NCBI RefSeq assembly: GCF_016412875.1
Contig: NZ_JAEKPD010000006.1
Coordinates: 1-64,000, forward strand
DNA: 64,000 nucleotides
Source: Palleronia pontilimi
Lineage (GTDB): Bacteria > Pseudomonadota > Alphaproteobacteria > Rhodobacterales > Rhodobacteraceae
Reading direction: 5' to 3'
A model generated the notes under the pieces. The model did not search any database, was not told where the DNA came from, and saw only the letters and a list, made by a program, of their open reading frames with translations. The position numbers were made by a program, and so were the translations under genes. The first letter of the stretch is position 1, and each line of letters starts with the position of its first letter. This document shows positions 46,411-55,356 of this stretch, piece after piece.

Positions 46411-47493
46411 ATGACCCGAACGACCCTGACGGCCCTTCTGCTGACCATGCCCCTGGCGGCACAGGCGCAGGACACCCTGAACTTCTACAATTGGTCCGAC
46501 TACATCGCCGAGGACACGATCCCCACCTTCGAGTCCGAAACCGGGATCGACGTCAATTACGACGTGTTCGATTCGAACGAGGTGGTCGAGGCCAAGATGC
46601 TGACCGGCTCGACCGGTTACGATCTGGTGGTGCCGTCGCTGGAATTCATGGCGCGCCAGGCCCAGGCGGGCGTGTTCCAGCCGATCGACAAGTCGAAGAT
46701 CGAGAACTACGGCAATCTCGACCCCGAGATCCTGCGCATCATCGCCACCAATGACCCCGACAACACCTACGGCATCCCGTGGATGATGTATTCGGTCGGT
46801 CCCGGCTACAACACGACCATGGTGACCGAGCGTCTGGGCGCCGATGCCGATCTCGACACCTGGGGGCTGGTCTTCGATCCCGCCAACGCCGAAAAGCTGG
46901 CCGATTGCGGCATCGCGCTGCTCGACAGCCCGTCCGAGATCACGGGCGCCGCGCTGAACTACCTGGGGCTCGACCCGAACTCCGAGGACACCGGCGACCT
47001 GGAGCAGGCGATAGCGCTTCTGGACGGGATCCGGCCCCACGTGCGCTACTTCCATTCGTCGCAATACATCAACGACCTGGCCAACGGCGACATCTGCCTG
47101 GCCGTGGGCTATTCCGGCGACATCCTGCAGGCCAAGGACCGCGCCGCCGAGGCCGAACAGGGCGTCGAGATCACCTACGTCATCCCCCAGGAAGGCGCGC
47201 TGCTGGGCTTCGACATGATGGTGATCCCCGCGGACGCCCCGAACCCCGACGCGGCCTATGCCTTCATCGACTACTTCCTGCGCCCCGAGGTGACGGCGGC
47301 GGTGTCGGACGCGGTGTTCTACGCCAACGCCAACAAGGAAGCGACGCCGCTGGTGTCGGACGAGGTGCGCAACGATCCCGGCATCTACCCGCCCGAGGCG
47401 ACGCTGCAGAAGATGTACACCGCGACGCCCAAATCGGCCCGGTTCGACCGGGCGCTGACGCGGGCCTGGACCACGCTCAAGACCGGCCGTTGA
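46411..47493 (+). CDS. potF: putrescine/spermidine-type periplasmic binding protein
   Basis: A 360-residue PotD/PotF-type binding protein. Signal peptide MTRTTLTALLLTMPLAAQAQ is followed by DTLNFYNWSDYIAEDTIPTF, the hallmark NWxDYI segment, and STGYDLVVPSLEFMARQ. GGAG lies 6 bases before ATG 46411, so I prefer it to ATG 46399, which contains that ribosome site. A strong GC hairpin after the stop may favour this gene over the ATPase downstream. Which polyamine it binds is not settled. Confidence 0.92.
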   Translation: MTRTTLTALLLTMPLAAQAQDTLNFYNWSDYIAEDTIPTFESETGIDVNYDVFDSNEVVEAKMLTGSTGYDLVVPSLEFMARQAQAGVFQPIDKSKIENYGNLDPEILRIIATNDPDNTYGIPWMMYSVGPGYNTTMVTERLGADADLDTWGLVFDPANAEKLADCGIALLDSPSEITGAALNYLGLDPNSEDTGDLEQAIALLDGIRPHVRYFHSSQYINDLANGDICLAVGYSGDILQAKDRAAEAEQGVEITYVIPQEGALLGFDMMVIPADAPNPDAAYAFIDYFLRPEVTAAVSDAVFYANANKEATPLVSDEVRNDPGIYPPEATLQKMYTATPKSARFDRALTRAWTTLKTGR

Positions 47494-47500
47494 GCCACCC

Positions 47501-47524
47501 GGGCCGCCCGCGCCCGGGCGGCCC
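47501..47524 (+). terminator. hairpin between binding-protein and ATPase genes
   Basis: Perfect 10-bp stem GGGCCGCCCG/CGGGCGGCCC with a 4-base loop in the 50-base gap after the potF stop. No T-run: it is better read as an mRNA-stabilising or attenuating hairpin than as a full terminator. Confidence 0.7.
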
Positions 47525-47543
47525 CCCTGCGCGGGAAATGCCG

Positions 47544-48635
47544 ATGTCCGACCCCTTCATCCGCATAGACGGCGTGACCCGCACCTACGGCGAGGTCTAT
47601 GCCGTCGACGATGTCTCGCTCGATATCCGGCAGGGCGAGCTTTTCTGCCTTCTGGGCGGGTCGGGCTGCGGCAAGTCCACGCTGCTGCGCATGCTCGCGG
47701 GCTTCGACCGGCCCACGGCGGGGCGCATCGTGATCGACGGGCGCGACATGACGGACGTGCCGCCCCACGCGCGCGACGTGAACATGATGTTCCAGTCCTA
47801 CGCGCTGTTTCCGCACATGAGCGTCGAGCGCAACATCGCCTACGGCCTGCACCGCGCGGGCATGCCGAAGGCCCAGATCGCCACCCGCGTGACCGAGATG
47901 CTGGGCCTCGTGCAGCTCGACAAGCTGGCCCGCCGCAAGCCCGACCAGCTGTCGGGCGGCCAGCGGCAACGCGTGGCGCTGGCCCGCGCGCTGGCCCGGC
48001 GGCCGAAACTTCTGCTGCTGGACGAGCCCTTGGGCGCGCTCGACCGCAAGCTGCGCGAGGAAACCCAGCTCGAGCTGAAGAAGATCCAGACCACCCTGGG
48101 CATCACCTTCATCGTCGTGACCCACGACCAGGAAGAGGCGATGACGCTGGGCGACCGGCTGGGCGTGATGAACGCGGGCCGTATCGTGCAGATCGGCGCT
48201 CCGCACGAGGTCTACGAGTTCCCGCAAAGCCGCTTCGTCGCCGATTTCATCGGCACGGTGAACCTGTTCGAAGGCACCATCGCGGAAGACCGCGACACCG
48301 ACGCCGTCATCGCCAGCCCCGAGGCGGGCATCGACATCCGCATCCCCCATGCCGTCACCGGGACCAAGGGACAGGATGTGGCCGTGGCGCTCCGCCCCGA
48401 AAAGATCGTCATCGCACGCGCCCTGCCCGAGCCCTACGACAACACCCTGGCGGGCGAGGTGCGCGACATCGTCTATAACGGCAACCTGTCGGTCTTCCAC
48501 GTGCTGCTGGCATCGGGCAAGCGGGTGCGCGTCAGCCGCACGAACCGCCTGCGCGCCGAGACCGAGGATATCAGCGTGGGCGACCGCGTCGAGCTTGGCT
48601 TTACCGGCCGCTCGGCCGTGGTGCTGCCGTCATGA
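47544..48635 (+). CDS. potG: polyamine ABC transporter ATPase
   Basis: A 363-residue ATPase with C-terminal TOBE domain: Walker A GGSGCGKSTL, signature DQLSGGQRQRVALARALARR, Walker B LLLLDEPLGALD, H-loop VVTHDQEEAMTLGDR. The regulatory TOBE half (ALRPEKIVIARALPEPYDNT onward) is typical of PotA/PotG. The ATG at 47544 is preferred, with GGGA upstream; 47538 is also possible. It is coupled to potH by ATGA. Confidence 0.93.
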   Translation: MSDPFIRIDGVTRTYGEVYAVDDVSLDIRQGELFCLLGGSGCGKSTLLRMLAGFDRPTAGRIVIDGRDMTDVPPHARDVNMMFQSYALFPHMSVERNIAYGLHRAGMPKAQIATRVTEMLGLVQLDKLARRKPDQLSGGQRQRVALARALARRPKLLLLDEPLGALDRKLREETQLELKKIQTTLGITFIVVTHDQEEAMTLGDRLGVMNAGRIVQIGAPHEVYEFPQSRFVADFIGTVNLFEGTIAEDRDTDAVIASPEAGIDIRIPHAVTGTKGQDVAVALRPEKIVIARALPEPYDNTLAGEVRDIVYNGNLSVFHVLLASGKRVRVSRTNRLRAETEDISVGDRVELGFTGRSAVVLPS

Positions 48636-49501
48636 AGCGCCTGGTGGCCCTTGTTCCGCTGGCGTGGCTGGGGCTGTTCTTCCTGATCCCCTTCGTCGTC
48701 CTGACGAAGATATCCCTGTCGGAACCGGCCATCGCCCAGCCGCCCTACCTGCCCGTGGTGGACTGGGCCGACGGGATCCTGACCGTCGCGCTGAACCTCG
48801 GCAACTACATCTTCCTGACCGAGGACCCGCTTTACCTGGTGTCCTACTTCTCGTCGGTGAAGATCGCCGCGATCTCGACCCTGTTCGCGCTGCTGCTGGG
48901 CTATCCCATGGCCTATGCCATCGCGCGCGCGCCCGAACGCCGCCGCGGGCTTCTGCTGATGCTGGTGATCCTGCCCTTCTGGACCTCGTTCCTGCTGCGC
49001 GTCTACGCGTGGATCGGCTTGCTGAAGGCGAACGGGCCGGTCAACAATTTTCTGCTGTCGATCGGGGTGATCGACCAGCCGCTGGTGATGCTGCAGACCG
49101 ATTTCGCGGTCTATCTGGGCATCGTCTATACCTACCTGCCGTTCATGATCCTGCCGCTCTACGCCACGCTGTCGAAGCTCGACGTCGATCTGCTGGATGC
49201 CGCGGCGGACCTGGGCGCGCGTCCCGCGACCACCTTCCTGACCGTGACCCTGCCGCTGTCGCTGCCGGGGATCGTCGCGGGCTCGATGCTGGTCTTCATC
49301 CCGGCGGTGGGCGAATACGTGATCCCGGCACTTCTGGGGGGGCCGGGCACGCTGATGATCGGGTCGGTCCTGTGGAACGAGTTCTTCCTCAACCGCGACT
49401 GGCCGGTGGCCGCGGCGGTCGCCATCGTCATGGTGCTGGTGCTGGCCCTGCCCATCGCCATCCTGCGCCGCGTCCAGGCGGCCCAGGAGGATCGCGCATG
49501 A
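48632..49501 (+). CDS. potH: polyamine ABC transporter permease
   Basis: A 289-residue permease with six predicted membrane segments and the conserved cytoplasmic loop AAADLGARPATTFLTVTLPL. The long first periplasmic loop (ISLSEPAIAQPPYLPVVDWA) is typical of PotB/PotH. It overlaps potG and potI by ATGA, so the three are translated together. Confidence 0.92.
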   Translation: MKRLVALVPLAWLGLFFLIPFVVLTKISLSEPAIAQPPYLPVVDWADGILTVALNLGNYIFLTEDPLYLVSYFSSVKIAAISTLFALLLGYPMAYAIARAPERRRGLLLMLVILPFWTSFLLRVYAWIGLLKANGPVNNFLLSIGVIDQPLVMLQTDFAVYLGIVYTYLPFMILPLYATLSKLDVDLLDAAADLGARPATTFLTVTLPLSLPGIVAGSMLVFIPAVGEYVIPALLGGPGTLMIGSVLWNEFFLNRDWPVAAAVAIVMVLVLALPIAILRRVQAAQEDRA

Positions 49502-50307
49502 GCCGCGCCGCTTTGCGCATCGTCGTCGTCGCGGGCTTCGTGTTCCTTTACGCGCCGATCCTGAGCCTGGTGATCTACAGCTTCAACGAAAGCCGCCTGG
49601 TCACCGTCTGGGGCGGCTTTTCGACCAAGTGGTACGGCGAGCTTCTGCGCGACACGCAGATCCTGGAAGCGGCCTGGATCAGCCTGAAGATCGCGTTCCT
49701 GGCCGCGTGCCTGTCGACGATCCTGGGAACGCTGGCCGCCACGGCGCTGGCACGGCACGGGCGCTTTCGCGGGCGGACGATGCTGGGCGGGCTCGTGACC
49801 GCGCCGCTGGTCATGCCCGAGGTCATCATCGGCCTGTCGCTGCTGCTGCTGTTCGTCGCCATGGAAAGCCTGGTGGGCTGGCCCGCCGGGCGCGGCCTGA
49901 CCACCATCGTCATCGCCCACGCCACCTTCGGCACGGCCTTCGCGGTCGTGGTGATCCAGGCGCGGATGGTCGCGCTGGACCGTTCGCTGGAAGAAGCGGC
50001 GCAGGACCTGGGCGCGCGGCCCCTGCGGGTGTTCTTCGACGTGACGCTGCCGGGCCTGGCGCCCGCGCTGGTGGCGGCCTGGCTTCTGGCCTTCACCCTC
50101 AGCCTCGACGACGTGGTGATCGCCAGTTTCGTGGCGGGTCCGGGATCGTCGACCCTGCCGATGGTGATCTTCTCTAAGGTGCGGCTGGGCGTGTCGCCCG
50201 AGGTCAACGCGCTGGCGACGCTGGTCATCGTCGCGGTGACGGTCGTGGTGCTGGCGGCCGCGTGGATCTCGGCCCGCCGCCCGGCCACCGACGCGGGTCC
50301 CCACTGA
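49498..50307 (+). CDS. potI: polyamine ABC transporter permease
   Basis: A 269-residue partner permease of the PotC/PotI type: YSFNESRLVTVWGGFSTKWY near the start and the loop EEAAQDLGARPLRVFFDVTL. Its start overlaps the potH stop. It is the last gene of the amine module; the region after it holds a dispersed repeat and then tauR. Confidence 0.92.
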   Translation: MSRAALRIVVVAGFVFLYAPILSLVIYSFNESRLVTVWGGFSTKWYGELLRDTQILEAAWISLKIAFLAACLSTILGTLAATALARHGRFRGRTMLGGLVTAPLVMPEVIIGLSLLLLFVAMESLVGWPAGRGLTTIVIAHATFGTAFAVVVIQARMVALDRSLEEAAQDLGARPLRVFFDVTLPGLAPALVAAWLLAFTLSLDDVVIASFVAGPGSSTLPMVIFSKVRLGVSPEVNALATLVIVAVTVVVLAAAWISARRPATDAGPH

Positions 50308-50351
50308 CGCGGGCGGCAGGCGGAGGGAGCGCCGTTGTCGGACCGGATGTG

Positions 50352-50446
50352 CCCCGGGGGAATCCGCGGCGCAAATGCCAGGCGTCGCTTGGGGGCGCTG
50401 CCCCCGTCCTGCGGACTCCCCCGGGATATTTGAAAGAACAAAGATG
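50352..50446 (+). repeat. dispersed palindromic element, copy 6
   Basis: A long imperfect palindrome: outer arms CCCGGGGGAATCCGC (50353-50367) with GCGGACTCCCCCGGG (50411-50425), one mismatch; inner hairpin GGGGGC-GCT-GCCCCC; then the tail CGGGATATTTGAAAGAAC and AAAGATGG. It lies between potI and tauR. The tail is identical to copy 3 up to AAAGATG. Confidence 0.85.
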
Positions 50447-50467
50447 GGGCGCGGGCGTGTCGGGGGC

Positions 50468-50500
50468 CTTGGGCCAGTTGCGGTGATGCGGTAAGTCCAG
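50468..50500 (-). promoter_or_regulatory. TauR-type operator at tauR
   Basis: On the minus strand: CTGGACTTAC (50500 to 50491), 13 bases, CTGGCCCAAG (50477 to 50468). The half-sites are 23 bases apart, as at tpa and xsc. The near one ends three bases before the tauR ATG, a position that suits autorepression. Confidence 0.65.
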
Positions 50501-50503
50501 TTC

Positions 50504-51973
50504 ATGGGCATCGCCATCGACACCTTCTTCCTGAATCCCCACCACGAGGGCACGCTGCAAACGCGCATCCAGCGCATGGTGGCGCAGGGCATTCTTTCGG
50601 GCCGCTTTCGGCCGGGCGAAAAGCTGCCCTCGTCGCGCGCGCTGGCCGCCCATCTGGGCGTCAGCCGGATGACAGTGACGCTGGCCTATACCGAGCTGGT
50701 CGCCGATGCCTACCTGACCGCGCGTGGACGCTCGGGGTATTACGTGGGGGACGACGTGCCGCAGCCCTCCGGCCACGTGCAGGTCGCGCGCGCCGACAGC
50801 GTTGACTGGGACGCCGCGCTGCGACCGCCGCCGCCGCAGGTGCCACGGGTCGAACGTCCGCGCGACTGGCGCAGCTATCGCTACCCGTTCATCTACGGGC
50901 AGACCGACCCGACGCTGTTCGACCATTCCAACTGGCGGCTCTGCGCGGTGCAGGCGCTGGGGGCGCGGGATTTCGAAGCGATGACGGCCGATCTTTACGA
51001 CCGCGACGACCCCAAGCTGGTGGATTTCATCGCCCGCCAATCCCTGCCCCGCCGCGGTATCCTGGCCGCCCCCGACGAGATCCTGGTGACCATGGGCGCG
51101 CAGAACGCGCTGTGGCTGGCGGCGCAGGTTCTTCTGGGCCCGGGAGGGCGCGCGGTGATCGAGGATCCGAGCTACCCGCCCCTGCGCGACATCCTGCGGC
51201 TGGGCGGCGCCAGCATCCTGCCCGTGGGCGTGGATGCCAGCGGCCTGAGGGTCGACGGCTTGCCGAAGGCCGGCGTGGTCTTCACCACCCCCAGCCACCA
51301 TTGCCCGACCTCGGCCACGATGCCGCTGGAGCGGCGCCGCGCGCTTCTGGCGCTGGCCGCCGAGCGCGACATGCTGGTGGTCGAGGACGATTACGAGTTC
51401 GAGATGTCGTTCCTGGGCCCGCCCGCCCCGGCGCTGAAATCGCTCGACCGCGACGGGCGGGTGATCCACGTGGGCAGCTTTTCCAAGTCGCTGTTTCCGG
51501 GCCTCAGGCTGGGATACCTGGTCGGCAGCAAACCGTTCATCGCGGCGGCGCGGGCGCTGCGCTCGACCACGTTTCGCCACCCGCCGGGCCATATCCAGCG
51601 CACGGCGGCGCATTTCCTGGAGCTCGGCCACTACCACGCGCTGCTGAACCGGATGAGCCGGGCCTATCGCAAGCGGCGCGCGGTGATGGAAGCCGCCATC
51701 GCCGCGCACGGGCTCGAGGTCGCGGGGCGCGGGTCCTTCGGCGGCTCGTCGCTGTGGATGCGCGCGCCGGGGATCGACACCCACGACCTGGCGGCGCGGC
51801 TGCGCGCGCGCTCGGTGCTGATCGAGCCGGGATCGCCGTTCTTCGCGGACCCTGCGCGCGGGCGCGACACCTACCGGCTGGCCTATTCGTCGATCCCCGA
51901 GGATCGGATCGCCGACGGCATCGCGCTGATCGCCGAAGAGGTACGCAGGATGCCGGGCCGCCCTGCCTCTTGA
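50504..51973 (+). CDS. tauR: TauR, MocR-type (GntR plus aminotransferase) regulator
   Basis: A 489-residue fusion of a GntR winged helix (LPSSRALAAHLGVSRMTVTL) and a class-I aminotransferase domain with the PLP-binding Lys in VGSFSKSLFPGLRLGYLV and upstream Asp/Tyr in VVEDDYEFEMSF. In Rhodobacter capsulatus the MocR protein TauR activates taurine genes. Its position beside potI and the DUF1272/xsc genes, plus shared 23-bp-spaced sites at tpa, xsc and its own start, supports the name here. GntR/MocR regulators of other pathways cannot be fully excluded. Confidence 0.9.
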   Translation: MGIAIDTFFLNPHHEGTLQTRIQRMVAQGILSGRFRPGEKLPSSRALAAHLGVSRMTVTLAYTELVADAYLTARGRSGYYVGDDVPQPSGHVQVARADSVDWDAALRPPPPQVPRVERPRDWRSYRYPFIYGQTDPTLFDHSNWRLCAVQALGARDFEAMTADLYDRDDPKLVDFIARQSLPRRGILAAPDEILVTMGAQNALWLAAQVLLGPGGRAVIEDPSYPPLRDILRLGGASILPVGVDASGLRVDGLPKAGVVFTTPSHHCPTSATMPLERRRALLALAAERDMLVVEDDYEFEMSFLGPPAPALKSLDRDGRVIHVGSFSKSLFPGLRLGYLVGSKPFIAAARALRSTTFRHPPGHIQRTAAHFLELGHYHALLNRMSRAYRKRRAVMEAAIAAHGLEVAGRGSFGGSSLWMRAPGIDTHDLAARLRARSVLIEPGSPFFADPARGRDTYRLAYSSIPEDRIADGIALIAEEVRRMPGRPAS

Positions 51974-52025
51974 CGGGTCGGCGGCGCGGCGATTTCATGG
52001 ATGCCAGCCAGCCGAAAGCCACGCC

Positions 52026-52340
52026 ATGCTCGAGCTTCGACCCAACTGCGAATGGTGCGACCGCGACCTGCCCCCCGACAGCGCCGAGGCGCGGATCTGC
52101 AGCTACGAATGCACCTATTGCGCCGACTGCGTCGAGACCGTGCTCCAGAATGTCTGCCCCACCTGCGGCGGCAACCTGACACCGCGTCCGATCCGGCCCA
52201 AGACGAACCACCGCGCGGGCAAGGCGCTGGGGCTGGCGCACCACCCGGCGGCCACCGCGCGGGTCCGGTCGCCCTGGTCGCCCGAAGAGGTGCGCGCGCA
52301 GTCCGAGCGGTTGCGCCACGTCGTGCCGGGCGAGCGATAG
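52026..52340 (+). CDS. DUF1272 zinc-ribbon-like protein
   Basis: A 104-residue protein. The N-terminal half is Cys-rich and matches DUF1272: MLELRPNCEWCDRDLPPDSA, then RICSYECTYCADCVETVLQN and CPTCGGNLTPRP, where CxxC pairs could bind zinc. The C-terminal half is basic and low in conservation. It sits between tauR and xsc; such genes are often found beside xsc, but the role is unknown. Confidence 0.88.
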   Translation: MLELRPNCEWCDRDLPPDSAEARICSYECTYCADCVETVLQNVCPTCGGNLTPRPIRPKTNHRAGKALGLAHHPAATARVRSPWSPEEVRAQSERLRHVVPGER

Positions 52341-52354
52341 TCCCGCCGCGCGGA

Positions 52355-52387
52355 TTGGCCCGATAGGGGCATTGCATCTGGCCCTAT
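52355..52387 (+). promoter_or_regulatory. TauR-type operator upstream of xsc
   Basis: Direct repeat TTGGCCCGAT (52355-52364) and CTGGCCCTAT (52378-52387), start to start 23 bases, 65 bases before the xsc ATG. It begins 15 bases after the DUF1272 stop. Confidence 0.75.
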
Positions 52388-52451
52388 CCGACGGTCCGTG
52401 CTGTTCTTAGGAGTGTGAGCCACCGCATCCGAGTCCACTGGAGGATCCCCC

Positions 52452-54215
52452 ATGAAGATGACCACCGAAGAAGCCTTCGTGAAGGTGCTCCAGCGCCACG
52501 GGATCCGCCACGCCTTCGGGATCATCGGCTCGGCCATGATGCCGATCTCGGACCTGTTCCCGAAGGCCGGCATCACCTTCTGGGACTGCGCGCACGAGGG
52601 CAGCGCGGGGATGATGGCCGACGGCTACACCCGCGCCACCGGCGAGATGAGCATGATGATCGCCCAGAACGGGCCTGGCATCACCAATTTCGTGACCGCC
52701 GTGAAGACCGCCTACTGGAACCACACGCCGCTGCTGCTGGTCACGCCGCAGGCCGCCAACAAGACCATCGGCCAGGGCGGCTTCCAGGAGGTCGAGCAGA
52801 TGAAGCTGTTCGAGGACATGGTCGCCTACCAGGAAGAAGTGCGCGACCCCACCCGCATCGCCGAGGTGCTGGCCCGCTGTATCTCGAAGGCCCACCGCAT
52901 GAGCGCGCCGGTCCAGATCAACGTGCCGCGCGATTTCTGGACGCAGGTCGTGGATATCGAGCTGCCCGAGCCGGTGGTGTTCGAGCCGCCGACGCCGGGG
53001 GCCGCGTCGCTGGACCGGGCGGCGGCTTTGCTGATGGACGCGAAATTCCCGGTGATCCTGAACGGCGCGGGCGTGGTGCTGGCGGATGCCATCGGCGACA
53101 CGGTGAAGCTGGCCGAGCGGCTGGATGCGCCGGTCTGCTGCGGCTACCAGCACAACGACGCCTTCCCGGGCTCGCATCCGCTGTTCGCGGGGCCGCTGGG
53201 CTATAACGGGTCCAAGGCGGGGATGGAGCTGATCGCCAAGGCCGACGTGGTGCTGTGCCTGGGCACGCGGCTGAACCCGTTCTCGACCCTGCCGGGCTAC
53301 GGGATCGACTACTGGCCGAAGGACGCGCGGGTGATCCAGGTGGACATCAACCCCGACCGGATCGGCCTGACGAAGAAGGTCAGCGTGGGCATCATCGGGG
53401 ATGCCAAGAAGGTGGCGCAGGGGCTGCTGGCGCGGCTGGGCGACAAGGACGCGCCCGCCACGGACCGGCTGGACCTGATCGCCGAGACGAAATCCCGCTG
53501 GGCGCAGGAGCTGTCGTCCATGGACCACGAGGAGGACGACCCGGGAACCACCTGGAACGAGCGCGCCCGCGCCGCCCACCCGGACCGGATGAGCCCGCGC
53601 ATGGCATGGCGCGCGATCCAGGCGGCGCTGCCGAAGGAGGCCATTATATCCTCGGATATAGGCAACAACTGCGCCATCGGGAACGCCTATCCCAGCTTCG
53701 AGTCGGGGCGGAAATACCTGGCACCGGGCCTCTTCGGGCCCTGCGGCTACGGGCTGCCTTCGATCGTGGGCGCAAAGATCGGCTGTCCGGACGTGCCGGT
53801 GGTGGGTTTCGCCGGCGACGGGGCGTTCGGCATCGCGGTGACGGAGCTGACCGCCATCGGGCGCGACGAGTGGCCCGCGATCACCATGATCGTCTTCCGC
53901 AACTACCAGTGGGGGGCCGAGAAGCGGAACTCGACTCTCTGGTTCGACGACAATTTCGTGGGCACCGAGCTGGACCTGAAGGTGAGCTACGCCGGGATCG
54001 CCAAGGCCTGCGGGCTGGAAGGGGTTCAGGTGCGCGGCATGGACGAGCTGACCGACGCGCTGGACAAGGCCGTGAAGGCGCAGATGGAGGACGGGGTGAC
54101 CACGCTGATCGAGGTGATCCTGAACCAGGAATTGGGCGAGCCGTTCCGCCGGGACGCCATGAAGAAGCCGGTGCGCGTGGCGGGTGTTGCCGCGTCGGAC
54201 ATGGCGGCGGAATAG
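52452..54215 (+). CDS. xsc: sulfoacetaldehyde acetyltransferase
   Basis: ThDP enzyme splitting sulfoacetaldehyde with phosphate to acetyl phosphate and sulfite. It has 587 residues. The ThDP-binding motif GDGAFGIAVTELTAIG ... NYQWGAEKRN is present, as are the N-terminal EEAFVKVLQRHGIRHAFGII and QNGPGITNFVTAVKTAYWNH regions. The gene order tauR, DUF1272, xsc supports Xsc over acetolactate synthase. GGAGG is 7 bases before the ATG. Confidence 0.95.
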   Translation: MKMTTEEAFVKVLQRHGIRHAFGIIGSAMMPISDLFPKAGITFWDCAHEGSAGMMADGYTRATGEMSMMIAQNGPGITNFVTAVKTAYWNHTPLLLVTPQAANKTIGQGGFQEVEQMKLFEDMVAYQEEVRDPTRIAEVLARCISKAHRMSAPVQINVPRDFWTQVVDIELPEPVVFEPPTPGAASLDRAAALLMDAKFPVILNGAGVVLADAIGDTVKLAERLDAPVCCGYQHNDAFPGSHPLFAGPLGYNGSKAGMELIAKADVVLCLGTRLNPFSTLPGYGIDYWPKDARVIQVDINPDRIGLTKKVSVGIIGDAKKVAQGLLARLGDKDAPATDRLDLIAETKSRWAQELSSMDHEEDDPGTTWNERARAAHPDRMSPRMAWRAIQAALPKEAIISSDIGNNCAIGNAYPSFESGRKYLAPGLFGPCGYGLPSIVGAKIGCPDVPVVGFAGDGAFGIAVTELTAIGRDEWPAITMIVFRNYQWGAEKRNSTLWFDDNFVGTELDLKVSYAGIAKACGLEGVQVRGMDELTDALDKAVKAQMEDGVTTLIEVILNQELGEPFRRDAMKKPVRVAGVAASDMAAE

Positions 54216-54222
54216 CTGGAGA

Positions 54223-54249
54223 GTCTGGGGGGCTGTCTGCCCCCCAGAC
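54223..54249 (+). repeat. element-type hairpin between xsc and ackA (copy 7)
   Basis: Perfect 11-bp stem GTCTGGGGGGC/GCCCCCCAGAC with loop TGTCT. The core GGGGGGC-TGTCT-GCCCCCC is identical to the one in xdhB (copy 2). The GGATATTTG tail is missing here, so this is the hairpin half of the element. Confidence 0.8.
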
Positions 54250-54294
54250 CCCCCGAGAGTAGTTCTCGAACAGTGATGCAGGGGAGAGTAGCGC

Positions 54295-55347
54295 GTGATC
54301 TTCGTCGTCAACGCGGGGTCGTCGTCCTTAAAATGCGCCCTTTTCTCGGGCGCGCTGGAGCGGGTGGCGGACGCGCAGGCAGTGGAGATCGGCGGCGCGT
54401 CGGCGCTGGTGGCGGACGGCGCGCGGCGCGAGGTGCGGCTTGCCGATCACGGCGCGGCGCTGGTCGCGGTGCTGGAGGCGCTGAGGGTCGCGCCGGGCGA
54501 CCTGGCCGCGGTGGCCCACCGGGTGGTGCATGGCGGCGCGGATTTCGACGGGCCGCGGGTGATCGATGCGGCGGTGCGGGCGCGGATCGACGCGCTTGGG
54601 TCCTTGGCGCCGCTGCACAATCCGGTGGCGCTGGCCTGCATCGACGCGTTGGCGGCCATCGCGCCGGGTGTCGCGCAGGTGGCCAGCTTCGACACGGCGT
54701 TCCACGCCGGGCAGGAGGATGTCGTCACCAGCTATGCCCTGCCCGCGGCCTGGCGCGACAAGGGCGTTCGGCGCTACGGGTTTCATGGGCTGAGCTACCG
54801 GGGGCTGGTCGAGGCACTCGACCCGCTGCCGGGTCGGCTGCTGGCGTGCCACCTGGGCAACGGGGCGTCCATGTGCGCGATCCGGGACGGACGCTCGGTG
54901 GCGACCTCCATGGGGTATTCGCCGGTCTCGGGGATGACCATGGGCACCCGCGTGGGCGAGATCGACGCCAATGCCGTGCTGCGCATCGCGGGCGAGATCG
55001 GCATCGACGCCGCGGGACGGCTGCTGAACAATGACAGCGGCCTGCGCGCGCTGGGCGGGACCAGCGACATGCGCGACTTGCCTGAAAGCAGCTTCGCGCG
55101 GGCGCATTTCGGCCACTGGGCGTTGCGACAGGCGGGTGGACTGATCGCGGTCCTGGGCGGGATCGACGCCATCGCCTTCACCGGCGGGATCGGCGAGAAC
55201 GACGCGGAGATGCGCGGGCGGATCGTGGACGGGCTCAAATGGGCGGGTCCGGTCGCCGTCCATGTCGTCGCCGCCGACGAAGAGCGGCAGATCGCGCGCG
55301 AGACGGCCGAGATTTTGGGGATGACGCCGCCCCCGTCGCCCGCCTAG
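54295..55347 (+). CDS. ackA: acetate kinase
   Basis: Transfers phosphate from acetyl phosphate to ADP. It has 350 residues, shorter than the usual ~400, from GTG 54295. Motifs are complete: VVNAGSSSLKCALF, HRVVHGG, FDTAFHAGQED, YGFHGLSYRGL, CHLGNGASMCAIRDGRSV, GMTMGTRVGEIDANAV and FTGGIGENDAEMR. After Xsc it can drain acetyl phosphate to acetate and ATP. No phosphotransacetylase gene is found beside it. soeA begins 9 bases after the stop. Confidence 0.93.
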   Translation: MIFVVNAGSSSLKCALFSGALERVADAQAVEIGGASALVADGARREVRLADHGAALVAVLEALRVAPGDLAAVAHRVVHGGADFDGPRVIDAAVRARIDALGSLAPLHNPVALACIDALAAIAPGVAQVASFDTAFHAGQEDVVTSYALPAAWRDKGVRRYGFHGLSYRGLVEALDPLPGRLLACHLGNGASMCAIRDGRSVATSMGYSPVSGMTMGTRVGEIDANAVLRIAGEIGIDAAGRLLNNDSGLRALGGTSDMRDLPESSFARAHFGHWALRQAGGLIAVLGGIDAIAFTGGIGENDAEMRGRIVDGLKWAGPVAVHVVAADEERQIARETAEILGMTPPPSPA

Positions 55348-55356
55348 GGTAGCGGC

